Assembly: GCF_003589925.1 (NCBI RefSeq)
Contig: NZ_CP032382.1
Location: 434,001 to 498,000, forward strand
From: Chryseolinea soli
GTDB lineage: Bacteria > Bacteroidota > Bacteroidia > Cytophagales > Cyclobacteriaceae
DNA: 64,000 nt
Direction of reading: 5' to 3'
A program made the position numbers and the translations under genes. Below the pieces are notes generated by a model. The model was not told the DNA's origin. It made no database searches and was given only the letters and a program-made list of their open reading frames with translations. Of this stretch, positions 17,747 to 27,369 are shown in pieces. The first letter of the stretch is position 1. Each line of letters opens with the position of its first letter.

Positions 17747-18118
17747 ATGAAGACTCCCGGCTATTATCTTCCGATCATGCCCTATCTTATCGTTGACAAC
17801 GCTGGGGCATTCATCGACTACATCAAGAACGTGTTCAATGCCAAGGAGGAATCTCTCCACAAGCACGACGATGGCAGCGTGATGCATGCTGAGTTCAGCA
17901 TTGGCAAAGCTGTGATCATGTTCACCGATTCGACAAAAGACTACAAGGCCTTCCCGGGCGGAATGTTCCTAGTGACGTCTCAGGTGGACGACTTGTATGC
18001 CAAGGGCCTGGCGCATGGCGGAACATCTTCGCAAGAGCCGGGCGACCGCGACTACGGCCGCAGCGCCGGATTCAAGGACCCTTTCGGCAACCAATGGTGG
18101 CTCTGCAAGACGGAATAA
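17747..18118 (+). CDS. VOC (glyoxalase/PhnB-like) family protein
   Basis: 123 residues with the two beta-alpha-beta-beta-beta modules of the vicinal oxygen chelate fold: PYLIVDNAGAFIDYIKNVF near the start and AGFKDPFGNQWWLCK at the end, the classic D-P-x-G-N-x-W tail of PhnB-like proteins. The family includes metal-dependent dioxygenases, glyoxalases and antibiotic-binding proteins; this subgroup is usually of unknown substrate. It is flanked upstream by the kup terminator and downstream by a permease gene 135 bases away, so it probably has its own promoter. The domain call is firm and the reaction unknown. Confidence 0.85.
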   Translation: MKTPGYYLPIMPYLIVDNAGAFIDYIKNVFNAKEESLHKHDDGSVMHAEFSIGKAVIMFTDSTKDYKAFPGGMFLVTSQVDDLYAKGLAHGGTSSQEPGDRDYGRSAGFKDPFGNQWWLCKTE

Positions 18119-18253
18119 GCTTATCCGATTGCGGACACCTTCGTTCGGTTATGGCCGGAGATTTAATCAAAATCGCACTTTAAGCCTCTAAAAGCCGCTT
18201 TTGCCGTACTGGCATTGATATTGGGTACAACGTTTCCAATCTATCTAATCGCT

Positions 18254-20677
18254 ATGCTCAAAAATTATATCACGATCGCCCTGCGCAACATCAGCCGGAA
18301 TAAAGCCTACTCGGCCATCAACATTTTTGGATTGTCGCTGGGTGTGGCTTGTTGTTTATTGCTGGCGTTCTATATCCAGGACGAATTCAGCGTCGACAAG
18401 CACCTGGCCGATAGCGACAACCTCTATCGCATTGTCACCCATTTCGACAGCGAGATGGTCATCGACGAAAGCGGCACGGCCTCACCCCCCATCGCTATGA
18501 CGGCGAACGACGAAATTCCGGAGGTGGTGTCGGCCGCGCGGCTGGTCAGTCCTCCCGGTGTGGGCGAAAGCCTTATCAAATACGAAGACAATATCTTTTA
18601 CGAAGCCGGAGGCTTCCTGGCGGACTCGACGCTGTTCGACGTGCTGACCTATACGCTCACGGAAGGCAATCCGAAGAAAGCGTTGGCAGACGCCAACAGT
18701 GTGGTGATCTCCCAAACGATGGCCAAAAAATTATTTGGGAACAGCGAAGCCTTGAACAAGATCATTAGCATCAGCCAGGGAGGTCCGGCCGCCGATTTCA
18801 GGGTCACGGGCGTATTCATGGACAACCACAAGAGTCATGTGATGCCACACTTCTTCACCTCCATGACCAGCACCGGTTGGGCTGAATACATGCGCTCGGA
18901 TGATGCGCAAGGCGAATGGGCGGGGCAGAATTTTGTGCCTTCCTATCTCAAACTCGCCCCCGGTCACCGTCTGAAGGACGTCGAAAAGAAGTTGAATGAA
19001 ATGCTGCAGCGTCACGGCGCCGAGGACATGAAGGCACTGGGTATCCCGAAGACGCTTTCGCTCGAGCTGGTGAAGGACATTTACTTGTATTCGGATGTAC
19101 ACCAAAGCCCGCGCATCGTCTATATCTACATCATCGCTTCGATCGCGGTGTTCATCCTGTTGATCGCCTGTATCAATTTCATGAATCTCTCCACAGCCAA
19201 AGCTACCAAACGCGCGGGCGAGATCGGGTTGCGCAAGGCGATGGGTGCAGTTCGCAGTTCGCTGATCGGACAGATCCTGGGCGAAGCCATGATCATCGTG
19301 GTCATCTCCATTTTGATCAGCCTGGTGATGGTGCAGCTTGCCCTTCCGCTCTTCAATGCCCTGACGGAAAAAAATATCTCGTTCAATTCCGGCAACGCCA
19401 CCTATGTGATCGGCGCGTTGGCGGCGCTTACGGTCGTCACCGGTTTGCTGGCCGGCAGCTATCCCGCGTTCTATCTCTCCTCGTTCCAACCGGCACAGGT
19501 GTTGAAAGGAAAGGCCGTCGTGAGTGGAGGCTCCGGGCTCTTGCGCCAATCGCTGGTCGTGTTCCAGTTCATGATCGCCATTGCGTTGGTCTGTGGCATG
19601 CTCGTTATCGGAAGTCAGCTGCGGTATATTGAAAACAAAAATCTCGGTTTCAATTCCGACGCGCTCATCGTGCTGCCGATGCGCAGTGGCAACGCGTTGA
19701 AGAATGCCAAGGCTCTGCAACTTGAATTGCAGCGTGTGGCGCATGTGAAAAAAGTTTCTTCGGCCGCCTATGTACCGGGCTCGCAAGTCTGGAGCGATTT
19801 CTCGCTGTATGCCCAGGGCGGCAACATGGACAACGCGGTCGATCACCTGAACATTCACGTGGGCCCGGGCTACACCGAAATCCTCGACCTTAAGATTCTC
19901 GCCGGCCGCACCTTCTCCGAAGATACGGCACAGGAAAAAGAAGGCAATCTTGTCATCAACCGCACCGGCGCCAAAACCCTGGGCTTCGAACCCGAAAAGG
20001 CCGTAGGCCAGGAGTTGTACACCGAGTGGCAGGGGGTTAAATACACCTTCCATGTTATTGGAGTGATGGAAGACTACCATCAGAGTACGCTGAAAGAAAA
20101 AATCAGACCGACGCTTTTTCAATTGTTTGAGACCCGGAGTCCCGACTATGTACTGCTGAAAACGGATACCAAGCATTTCAAAGAAACGATCGCCGACGTA
20201 GAAAAAGTCTGGAAGACCATGATCGACGACACCCCCTTTGAATACACCTTCCTCGACGAAAACATTCGCAAGAACTATGCGCAAGATCGCAAAGTGTCGG
20301 CCATCATTACCACCTTCACGCTGTTGGCCATGCTGATTTCGTGTTTGGGCTTGTATGGCCTGTCCACCTTCATGGCCGAGCGCCGCTTCAAAGAGATCGG
20401 CGTGCGCAAAGTGCTGGGCGCCGATGTGCGCCAGATCGTGGCCCTGATGTCGAAGGAGTTTGTGAAGTTGGTGCTCATCGCCTTTGTCATTGCCGTGCCG
20501 CTGGCGTGGTATGCCATGTCGCGGTGGCTGGAAGGATTTGAATACAAGACCACCATCGACGTACTCATCTTTGTGTATAGCGGCCTGGCGGCGCTCGCCA
20601 TCGCGCTGGCAACCGTGAGCTTTGAGTCAATCAGAGCGGCGATCGCCAACCCGGTCAATGCCTTGCGAAACGAATAA
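18254..20677 (+). CDS. MacB/FtsX-type ABC transporter permease 1
   Basis: 807 residues from MLKNYITIALRNISRNKAYS; this start fits the family N-terminus better than the in-frame ATG 13 codons earlier. It has two tandem MacB periplasmic-core/FtsX units: TM1 ~20-40, periplasmic domain to ~280, three TMs with the signature ACINFMNLSTAKATKRAGEI then GLRKAMGA, then a second TM (~425), a second periplasmic domain, and three C-terminal TMs with LYGLSTFMAERRFKEIGVRK then VLGAD. The ending NPVNALRNE is typical. No ATPase gene is adjacent, so it must borrow one encoded elsewhere. It is separated by 31 bases from permease 2 and likely co-transcribed. Substrate unknown; members export lipoproteins, peptides or drugs, or transmit mechanical signals. 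Confidence 0.92.
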   Translation: MLKNYITIALRNISRNKAYSAINIFGLSLGVACCLLLAFYIQDEFSVDKHLADSDNLYRIVTHFDSEMVIDESGTASPPIAMTANDEIPEVVSAARLVSPPGVGESLIKYEDNIFYEAGGFLADSTLFDVLTYTLTEGNPKKALADANSVVISQTMAKKLFGNSEALNKIISISQGGPAADFRVTGVFMDNHKSHVMPHFFTSMTSTGWAEYMRSDDAQGEWAGQNFVPSYLKLAPGHRLKDVEKKLNEMLQRHGAEDMKALGIPKTLSLELVKDIYLYSDVHQSPRIVYIYIIASIAVFILLIACINFMNLSTAKATKRAGEIGLRKAMGAVRSSLIGQILGEAMIIVVISILISLVMVQLALPLFNALTEKNISFNSGNATYVIGALAALTVVTGLLAGSYPAFYLSSFQPAQVLKGKAVVSGGSGLLRQSLVVFQFMIAIALVCGMLVIGSQLRYIENKNLGFNSDALIVLPMRSGNALKNAKALQLELQRVAHVKKVSSAAYVPGSQVWSDFSLYAQGGNMDNAVDHLNIHVGPGYTEILDLKILAGRTFSEDTAQEKEGNLVINRTGAKTLGFEPEKAVGQELYTEWQGVKYTFHVIGVMEDYHQSTLKEKIRPTLFQLFETRSPDYVLLKTDTKHFKETIADVEKVWKTMIDDTPFEYTFLDENIRKNYAQDRKVSAIITTFTLLAMLISCLGLYGLSTFMAERRFKEIGVRKVLGADVRQIVALMSKEFVKLVLIAFVIAVPLAWYAMSRWLEGFEYKTTIDVLIFVYSGLAALAIALATVSFESIRAAIANPVNALRNE

Positions 20678-20708
20678 CCCCGACAACCTTCACCCTAAAC
20701 CTACCGAT

Positions 20709-23066
20709 ATGCTGCGCAACTATTTTGTCATCGCCTGGAGAAGCCTGCTGAAAAGCAGAGTGTATTCCTTCATCAACATCGCAGGCCTATCCATTGGGTT
20801 GGCGTGCAGCATTTTTATTTTTTTGTGGGTGGCCGACGAGCGATCGTGGGATAATTTTCATGAAAAGAAAAATGAGCTGAACCGCGTCTACATCAACGCG
20901 CTCGGCGACCACGGCGTGCAAACGCAGATGGCCGTGAACTTGCCCCTGTGGGAAGAGCTTAAGCATGAACGCGACATCGTCCATGTGGCCCCTACCGATT
21001 GGGGCCGGGAGTTTTTGTTAACCTATGGTGAAAAGCGATTGTACAAGGCTGGGTATTACGTGGGCGACGATTTCCTGAAGATGTTTTCATTTCCGGTAGT
21101 GCAGGGATCGGTCGAAAACCAATTGACGGACCCATCCACCATGGTCATCACCGAAAGCACGGCGAAAGCGTTGTTTGGCAACGAAGACCCTATGGGTAAG
21201 GTGATCCGCATAGACAACACCGTAGACCTCACCGTGACCGGCATAATCAAAGATGTTCCCTCCAACTCGACATTTCAATTCCAGTGCCTGTTGCCCTTCA
21301 GCACCTACACCACCCGCGAGCCCTGGACAAAGGAAGCCTTGACGCAGTGGTCCAATAACTCCTTTAACCTTTATGTAGAATTTGCAAAAGGCGCCGATGC
21401 GCAGGCCATCGAAAGCCGCGCAAAGAACATCATCAAAAAACACCGCGAGAATACCACCCAGGAAGTAACCTTCCTGCCCATGGAGCGCTGGCGCCTCTTT
21501 GGCGAATTTGAAAACGGCAAGAGCACCACGGGCACCATCGTGTATGTGCGCATGTTCACCATCATCGCCCTCTTCATCCTGGTGATCGCCTGCATAAACT
21601 TCATGAACCTGGCCACAGCCCGCTCCGAACGACGTGCCCGCGAGGTGGGCATCCGCAAAAGCATCGGCTCCAAACGCAAAGATCTGGTGATGCAATTTCT
21701 TGGTGAAACCTTTTTCATAACGATCCTTGCTTTCATGCTTGCGCTGGGATTGGTGGAAGGCCTGCTGCCGCTGTACAACGACCTGGTGGACAAAAAACTG
21801 TTCATCGACTATGCCAACCCCTTGTTGTGGCTGGTTTCGGTTGGCGTTATTGCGATGACCGGTTTTATTTCCGGCAGTTATCCCGCGCTCTACCTCTCTT
21901 CCTTCCAGCCGGCCGCTGTGCTGAAAGGAAAAATGCAGACGGGCAAGAGCGGCACCACGCCCCGCCGGATGATGGTGACCCTCCAGTTTTTCTTTTCCAT
22001 CGTCCTGATCTTTTCCACGATGGTGATCTACAAACAACTCAACCACCTCAGAAACCGTCCCACCGGCTACGACGGCGAACGCCTGGTCACTATTGGTTCC
22101 GTAGGCGACATTCCCAAGAATTACAACACCATCAAACAAGAGCTGCTGGCTTCTGGCCTGGCCGAAAGCGTCATGCGATCGTCGAGTCCCATCACGGCCA
22201 TCTATGGGTTCATGGAATTGAACTGGGCCGGCAAGCGCGAAGATCAACGATCGTCGTTTGCCGTCATCGGGACGGATTATGACTATACGAAAACCCTTGG
22301 AGTGAACATGCTCCAGGGCCGCGACTTTTCCAATGCCTACAACGACTCTTCCTCGATCATCCTAAACCAGACGGCCGTGGACTATATTGGCCTCAAGAAT
22401 CCCATCGGGGAAACCGTGACCCTGAACGATCGCCAGTACACCGTCATCGGCGTAACCGGGAATGTGATCATGAATTCGCCACAGCGGCAGATCGATCCCA
22501 CCCTACTCCTCTTCGACCCCAATTGGATGAGCGACGTGACACTCCGGTTGCCGGAAAATAAAAATACACAGGAAGCCTTGGCCGGGGTGGAAGCGATCTT
22601 CAAGAAATACAACCCTTCGTATCCATTCACCTTCCGCTTCACGGAAGACGAGTTCAATCGCAAGTTCACCAACATTCAACGCATCGGCCGCCTGGCCAAT
22701 CTGTTTGCCGGCTTGGCCATCCTGATTTCCTGTCTCGGGCTCTTTGGACTCGCCGCCTTCACGGCCGAGCAGCGCACGAAAGAGATCGGCATTCGCAAAG
22801 TACTGGGCGCAACGGTGTCGAGTGTGGTGGTGTTGCTCTCTAAAGAATTCACGAGGCTTATTATTGTGGCTTTTGTGCTCGCAGCACCGCTGGCCTGGTG
22901 GGCCATGAACCAGTGGCTGCAGGGATATTATTACCGGATCTCCATTCCGTGGTGGATCGTGGTGGGTGCTGGGGGTGTGGCCTTTATGCTGGCGATTGCC
23001 ACCGTAAGCTTTCAGGCCATTAAGGCTGCCGTTGCCAACCCTGTGAAATCGCTGCGCAACGAATAG
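20709..23066 (+). CDS. MacB/FtsX-type ABC transporter permease 2
   Basis: 785 residues from MLRNYFVIAWRSLLKSRVYS; an in-frame ATG 29 codons upstream overlaps the previous gene and lacks the family N-terminus. Same double-FtsX architecture as its neighbour: first unit marked by ACINFMNLATARSERRAREV then GIRKSIGSKRKDL, second unit by GLFGLAAFTAEQRTKEIGIR then KVLGAT, ending NPVKSLRNE. The periplasmic domains differ strongly from permease 1, which argues for old duplication and divergence rather than a recent tandem copy. It is probably in one operon with permease 1. No partner ATPase or membrane-fusion protein is nearby. Confidence 0.92.
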   Translation: MLRNYFVIAWRSLLKSRVYSFINIAGLSIGLACSIFIFLWVADERSWDNFHEKKNELNRVYINALGDHGVQTQMAVNLPLWEELKHERDIVHVAPTDWGREFLLTYGEKRLYKAGYYVGDDFLKMFSFPVVQGSVENQLTDPSTMVITESTAKALFGNEDPMGKVIRIDNTVDLTVTGIIKDVPSNSTFQFQCLLPFSTYTTREPWTKEALTQWSNNSFNLYVEFAKGADAQAIESRAKNIIKKHRENTTQEVTFLPMERWRLFGEFENGKSTTGTIVYVRMFTIIALFILVIACINFMNLATARSERRAREVGIRKSIGSKRKDLVMQFLGETFFITILAFMLALGLVEGLLPLYNDLVDKKLFIDYANPLLWLVSVGVIAMTGFISGSYPALYLSSFQPAAVLKGKMQTGKSGTTPRRMMVTLQFFFSIVLIFSTMVIYKQLNHLRNRPTGYDGERLVTIGSVGDIPKNYNTIKQELLASGLAESVMRSSSPITAIYGFMELNWAGKREDQRSSFAVIGTDYDYTKTLGVNMLQGRDFSNAYNDSSSIILNQTAVDYIGLKNPIGETVTLNDRQYTVIGVTGNVIMNSPQRQIDPTLLLFDPNWMSDVTLRLPENKNTQEALAGVEAIFKKYNPSYPFTFRFTEDEFNRKFTNIQRIGRLANLFAGLAILISCLGLFGLAAFTAEQRTKEIGIRKVLGATVSSVVVLLSKEFTRLIIVAFVLAAPLAWWAMNQWLQGYYYRISIPWWIVVGAGGVAFMLAIATVSFQAIKAAVANPVKSLRNE

Positions 23067-23103
23067 CGCGGCGATTGAGTGGATGTTAAGAAGCGTCCGG
23101 TTT

Positions 23104-23712
23104 CTATTTCACTTCATAATATAATTTGTTCAGGTCCTGTAACTGACCTGGGAAGATCTCCACGGTTTCTGCACAGCGCAGGATCATCCGTTTTATGTCC
23201 GCTTCATCTTTTCCCTTTTCTACCGGCGCGTTGAAAGTAAGCATCTGGTCGAAACAGATGGCAAAAACGTAAAATTGCTTGCTGATCGTTTGATTATCCT
23301 TCGGCATATTCAAAGTCCAGAGCAGCATCGGTTTGTTGTTGATGTTCAGGTATTCCGCTTTGCCTTTTAAGGGGCCTGCGTTCAATTCTTTCTCGATGTA
23401 AGTTTGTTCATACTTCCGATAGGCTTCGAGGAGGCGCTTTTGTTCGGCTTCGTCGGGGGCCTTTGGGTTTTGGAGGAAAGGAATGATCGTCGCCTGGAGA
23501 AGCCTGCCGTCGACCCAGAGGAAGTCGGGGTTCTCGGTGTTTCTCACCGAATCGGCCTCGATGCGGAACGTAAAGGAGTTGGTGTGGCCATTGTAGACGA
23601 CCATCACACCGTAACGGGCTTTAAGCTTGGCCGTTTGGAATTCCTCGGCCTGATATTGGGCTTGGGTGCTCAGTGATGCGAGGAGAAGGAAAATGAGGAA
23701 GAAGTTTTTCAT
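23104..23712 (-). CDS. Secreted protein of unknown function
   Basis: 202 residues with a signal peptide (MKNFFLIFLLLASLSTQAQ, cleavage after AQA or AQ). The mature part is mixed alpha/beta: an N-terminal YQAEEFQTAKLKARYGVMVV strand region, a charged helix in the middle (DEAEQKRLLEAYRKYEQTYI), and a C-terminal region with LLWTLNMPKDN and KQFYVFAICFDQMLTFNAPV. I do not recognise a named domain. It is convergent with permease 2 (37 bases between stops). Its promoter would lie in the repeat-bearing region 23713-24051. Probably periplasmic; no function is proposed. Confidence 0.8.
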   Translation of the reverse strand: MKNFFLIFLLLASLSTQAQYQAEEFQTAKLKARYGVMVVYNGHTNSFTFRIEADSVRNTENPDFLWVDGRLLQATIIPFLQNPKAPDEAEQKRLLEAYRKYEQTYIEKELNAGPLKGKAEYLNINNKPMLLWTLNMPKDNQTISKQFYVFAICFDQMLTFNAPVEKGKDEADIKRMILRCAETVEIFPGQLQDLNKLYYEVK

Positions 23713-23871
23713 GGTGTAAGTTTAGTCGCAAAGGCGCAAACACGCAACTTCCACGCTCACGCTTTGATGGTGTTTTCGCCGGTCCTTAGGGATGTTTCTC
23801 TTCACCAAAAAGTTGACGGCGGGAACATGTTTTATGTTCCACCACCTGTTGCCCACGAATTCCTCAAATTC

Positions 23872-23903
23872 ACCCGCCCCTGTTGGTGTTCTTCACCAAC
23901 AAG
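23872..23903 (+). repeat. Intergenic palindromic repeat, copy 2
   Basis: The plus strand reads CCCGCCCC then TGTTGGTG, loop TTCTT, CACCAACA and AG. The core is identical to the copy at 27377, but the 3' flank (AATTAAGG) differs until GATCATT, which is shared again. Confidence 0.75.
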
Positions 23904-23963
23904 AATTAAGGCGATAGATCATTGACGGATCGAATACATACTGCAAGGGAAATGCCCATGTTG

Positions 23964-24045
23964 TTAATGCTATTCACATCAAGCGCTTGCGGCCTGAATG
24001 ATTAGCACCCGATGCTTGTTGGTGAAGAACACCACAAGGGCGAGG
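23964..24045 (-). repeat. Extended intergenic repeat, copy 3
   Basis: The minus strand carries CGCCCTTGT, the palindrome with one base deleted from one arm, then AAGCATCGGGTG, three variable bases, ATCATTCA and, further on, CTTGATGTGAA. The whole pattern of about 80 bases aligns with the copy at 27370-27447. The hairpin starts about 13 bases after the stop codon of the NTF2-like gene, in the same orientation. Confidence 0.75.
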
Positions 24046-24051
24046 CGGGAC

Positions 24052-24612
24052 TCAATTGATCACCCGCTCTTTCACTTTGTCTTCCACCGGCACAAACGTA
24101 TAGCCTTGTTGCTTCAGGGCATCGGCTTCGTTGTAATACGATGATGCGTAGGTGATCTTTCCATCGATGACCTTGTACACCACGTGGATCTTGATCGACA
24201 CTGGCGGGCGTCCATTTTTATACGTCACACCGAGCGAGCCCCACTCCAGCACCCAGTCACCTTTGAGCGGGCCCTCCGCTTCGGTGTGTGACAGCGCGGT
24301 GATGCGGTCGTATTTCATGGAACCGTAGACATTTTCCCAGTTCTTGCGTGTCCTTTCCAGGTAAGCGGCACGTCTGGTGGTATCGCCCTTCACAGGACCG
24401 TGGTCTTTGAAATTGGGGGCCATAAACATTTCCATGGTGGCAACGTCGCCGACCAGGCTGGCCTGGATGTATTGATTCACGATGGCTTTGTTCCGTTCAC
24501 CCACTTCTGCCGCATTAACCGTTTCGTCTTTTTGGGGGGCAGCGGTGGGTTTGTCGCACGAGGTCACGCTCATCACTATGATGATCATGGCCATTAAAGC
24601 TAAACCTTTCAT
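24052..24612 (-). CDS. NTF2/SnoaL-like lipoprotein
   Basis: 186 residues. Lipoprotein signal with lipobox VTSC (Cys19). From residue ~38 the sequence follows the SnoaL/NTF2-like polyketide-cyclase fold: ERNKAIVNQYIQASLVGDVA opening helices, MEMFMAPNFKDHGPVKGD, and closing strands IKIHVVYKVIDGKITYASSYYN. In this superfamily the cone-shaped pocket can hold small ligands or be non-enzymatic; secreted lipoprotein forms are common in Bacteroidota with unknown roles. It lies between permeases 2 and 3 but on the opposite strand, so it is probably an independent unit. A palindromic repeat follows the stop. Confidence 0.82.
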   Translation of the reverse strand: MKGLALMAMIIIVMSVTSCDKPTAAPQKDETVNAAEVGERNKAIVNQYIQASLVGDVATMEMFMAPNFKDHGPVKGDTTRRAAYLERTRKNWENVYGSMKYDRITALSHTEAEGPLKGDWVLEWGSLGVTYKNGRPPVSIKIHVVYKVIDGKITYASSYYNEADALKQQGYTFVPVEDKVKERVIN

Positions 24613-24937
24613 ATTCTGAGTTGGTCAGTATTCAAAGCAATACAAACACTCCTCATCATGGTTCGCCGACGATGAATAACATGGCAGGAAAATATGTGCT
24701 TTTTATTACCGGCTAACGCGGTCTGGTGTCTATCTAAATTTACGCAGAACGCGCCGAAAAGTAACGGCTTCGGCACTGAATTTTAGCGAAGTGTTTAACC
24801 CCTTGTCGCCCGGTGGCGGACGATTCTGCACGTCTTCGTCCAACCTAATTTCGCGCCAACGGCTCAAATCACCTGCATTCAACGTTTTACGCATGGCATT
24901 GGAATTGACTTAGCGTGAACGACTAATCTGCTACCTT
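24613..24937. other. Divergent intergenic region, nothing recognised
   Basis: 325 bases between the divergent NTF2-like gene and permease 3. It must hold both promoters, but I see no convincing TAnnTTTG box with a correctly spaced -33 element, no operator-like palindrome and no coding frame. Confidence 0.5.
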
Positions 24938-27325
24938 ATGTTCAAAAGCTACTTCATCACCGGCCTGCGCAACCTGACGAAACAGAAGGCCTATTCCTTC
25001 ATCAAAATCATCGGACTCGCGTTTGGACTCGCCGCCAGCATGATGATCTATCTCTACATCGAAGAAGACCTGAGTTACGACACGTTTCACCACAACTACG
25101 ATCGCATCGTGCGCCTCCTCACCATCGATAGCGCCGAAGGGGTGAGCAGCAAGCACGTCGGCGTGACCCAACCCATGCTAGCGCCCACCGCCGAAGCGGA
25201 ACTGCCTGAAGTGACGGAAAGCGTGCGCTTCACGGGCGGCGGCCGCTACGACCTCCGCTATGGCGACAACATCCTGAAATGCGAAGCCGCGTTCCGTGTG
25301 GACCCTTCCGTGTTCGACGTATTCGACTTTCCCATCCTGGAAGGCGAGAAAAAAGGCGCGCTCGACAAACCGGGTTCCATCGTGATCACCAAGACCCTGG
25401 CAAAAAAAATCTTTGGTACCGAAGAAGCGGTGGGCAAGACCGTGAAACTCAATCAAACCACCGACCTGTTTGTGACGGCCGTCATCGCCGACGTCCCTAA
25501 AACATCGCATTTGCAATTCGACCTTCTTCACTCGCTGGTACCCGGCCAAAATGAGGACGGTCTGCGCCAGGCATTGGAAACCTGGCAAGGGATTTTCACT
25601 TTTTCTTATCTCCTGCTGGACAAACCTGCCAATGTTCCCGACCTGAACGCAAAGCTCCAGGCCATCACCAAAAAGAACAACGCTTACCAGTTTTTTACCC
25701 CCGATGTGCAGCCACTGCGCGATGTTCATTTGAAGTCAAAGGAGATCCTGTTCGAAACAAACGCAAACAAATCGGATATTCTCAATGTGTATGTGCTCTC
25801 TACCATTGCCGCCCTCATCCTGATTTTGGCGGCCGTGAATTTTATGAACCTTGTCACAGCAAAATCGGCTGGACGGGCGAAGGAAGTGGGCATGCGCAAA
25901 GTGATTGGTGCGGTGAAATATCAACTCGTCGGACAACACCTGATCGAGTCTATCGTCGTAACAGCCGTGGCCGCTATTCTGGCGGTGGCGATCGTATTTG
26001 CGGCAGTGCCCGTGCTGAATAGTACCTATCAACGCTTTGCCGACGTCATGATCCTGTTGCGTCCATCAAGCCTCCTGCTGCTGGGCGGATTGGTGTTGGT
26101 AGTGGGTGTTTTGGCCGGAATCTACCCGGCATTTGTATTATCGGCCTTCAAGCCCATCCTGGTGCTGAAAGGATCGTTCAAAAATTCGACGCGGGGCATA
26201 CAACTGCGCAAGGCCCTGGTGGTGCTGCAATTCACCATCTCCATCGCGCTGATGGTGGGCACGGGCATTGTCTACCAGCAAATGCGCTTCATCTACAGCG
26301 CCGACCTGGGCTATAGCCGCGACCAGGTGATCACCATTCAACAAAACGGCGACGCCGTGAATCGCGCCACCGCGTTGAAGACCGAGTTGATGCGCAATGA
26401 AAATATTATTTCCGCAGGCACCTCCTCCGCACGCGTCGGACAACAATTGGGACGCACCAATATTTTCCCCGAAGGTTCCACCAGCGAAACCAACATCATC
26501 ACCAGCGTCATGGTGGCCGACGAAAATTTCATTCCCACCATGGACATGAAAATGGCCGCCGGCCGCAACTTCTCCGTCGACTTCGCCGACTCCCTGTCGA
26601 TGATCGTGAACGAAGAAATGCTCCGGCTTTTGAAGTGGAATGATGCGATTGGCAAAAAGATCGGTTTGCAATCCGGCGCCACTGTCGCCGACCAAACCCA
26701 ATACACCGTCGTCGGCGTCGTAAAGGATTTTCATTTTGCTACCATCCGCCACAAGCTGGAGCCCATGTTCATGCTCTATAACAAAGACAACAACGCCTTG
26801 TCGATCAAAATAAAAGCCGGCGACATCCAGAACACGCTGGCTTATGTGGAAGCCACTTGGAAAAAAGTGAATCCTGGCACCACCTACGAGTATGCCTTCC
26901 TTGATGAACAATTCGCGAACCTCTATCGCAACGAGCAGGCTTTCGCCAATATGTTTACACACTTCACTGTGCTGGCACTCGTCATCGCCGGTTTGGGATT
27001 GTTCGCACTGTCGGCCTTTACGGCGGAGCAGCGCAAGAAGGAGATCGGTATCCGGAAAGTGTTGGGAGCAAGTAATGCTACGATATTCTATAAGCTATCG
27101 GCCGAGTTCATCGTGCTGATCCTGGTGGCGTTTGTGCTCGCCAGTGGCGTAGCCTATTTTGTGATGACACAATGGTTGAAAGATTTTCAATACAGCATCC
27201 AAATCGGCGTGGGCATCTTTGCGCTGGCTGGAGCGGCCTCAGTGATGATCGCCTTGTTAACGATCAGCTTCCAGGCGTTGAAGGCTGCGTTCAGCAATCC
27301 GGCGGATGCTTTGCGGACGGAGTGA
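24938..27325 (+). CDS. MacB/FtsX-type ABC transporter permease 3
   Basis: 795 residues starting MFKSYFITGLRNLTKQKAYS. Double-FtsX architecture: TM1 ~21-41 (IKIIGLAFGLAASMMIYLYI), first periplasmic domain, first signature VNFMNLVTAKSAGRAKEVGM then RKVIGA near residue 310, then a linker TM, second periplasmic domain, and the final FtsX unit with GLFALSAFTAEQRKKEIGIR then KVLGAS, ending NPADALRTE. No ATPase gene is adjacent. It stands alone on the plus strand, downstream of a divergent promoter region and followed 51 bases after its stop by a palindromic repeat in the same orientation. Substrate unknown. Confidence 0.92.
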   Translation: MFKSYFITGLRNLTKQKAYSFIKIIGLAFGLAASMMIYLYIEEDLSYDTFHHNYDRIVRLLTIDSAEGVSSKHVGVTQPMLAPTAEAELPEVTESVRFTGGGRYDLRYGDNILKCEAAFRVDPSVFDVFDFPILEGEKKGALDKPGSIVITKTLAKKIFGTEEAVGKTVKLNQTTDLFVTAVIADVPKTSHLQFDLLHSLVPGQNEDGLRQALETWQGIFTFSYLLLDKPANVPDLNAKLQAITKKNNAYQFFTPDVQPLRDVHLKSKEILFETNANKSDILNVYVLSTIAALILILAAVNFMNLVTAKSAGRAKEVGMRKVIGAVKYQLVGQHLIESIVVTAVAAILAVAIVFAAVPVLNSTYQRFADVMILLRPSSLLLLGGLVLVVGVLAGIYPAFVLSAFKPILVLKGSFKNSTRGIQLRKALVVLQFTISIALMVGTGIVYQQMRFIYSADLGYSRDQVITIQQNGDAVNRATALKTELMRNENIISAGTSSARVGQQLGRTNIFPEGSTSETNIITSVMVADENFIPTMDMKMAAGRNFSVDFADSLSMIVNEEMLRLLKWNDAIGKKIGLQSGATVADQTQYTVVGVVKDFHFATIRHKLEPMFMLYNKDNNALSIKIKAGDIQNTLAYVEATWKKVNPGTTYEYAFLDEQFANLYRNEQAFANMFTHFTVLALVIAGLGLFALSAFTAEQRKKEIGIRKVLGASNATIFYKLSAEFIVLILVAFVLASGVAYFVMTQWLKDFQYSIQIGVGIFALAGAASVMIALLTISFQALKAAFSNPADALRTE

Positions 27326-27369
27326 GCAGCGCTTAACAGCTCTGATCGCTCGACTGTCCCACCGCCGCC

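Larger units (their letters stand above)
23713..24051. other. Intergenic region with an inverted pair of palindromic repeats
   Basis: 339 bases between two minus-strand genes. It contains a GGAACAT/ATGTTCC hairpin (23822-23841) and two copies of the intergenic palindrome in opposite orientation about 130 bases apart. No open frame is convincing. Confidence 0.7.

Noticed and set aside
18731..20284. 517-residue open frame antisense to permease 1
   Set aside because: Composition is that of a codon shadow and the sense gene is certain.
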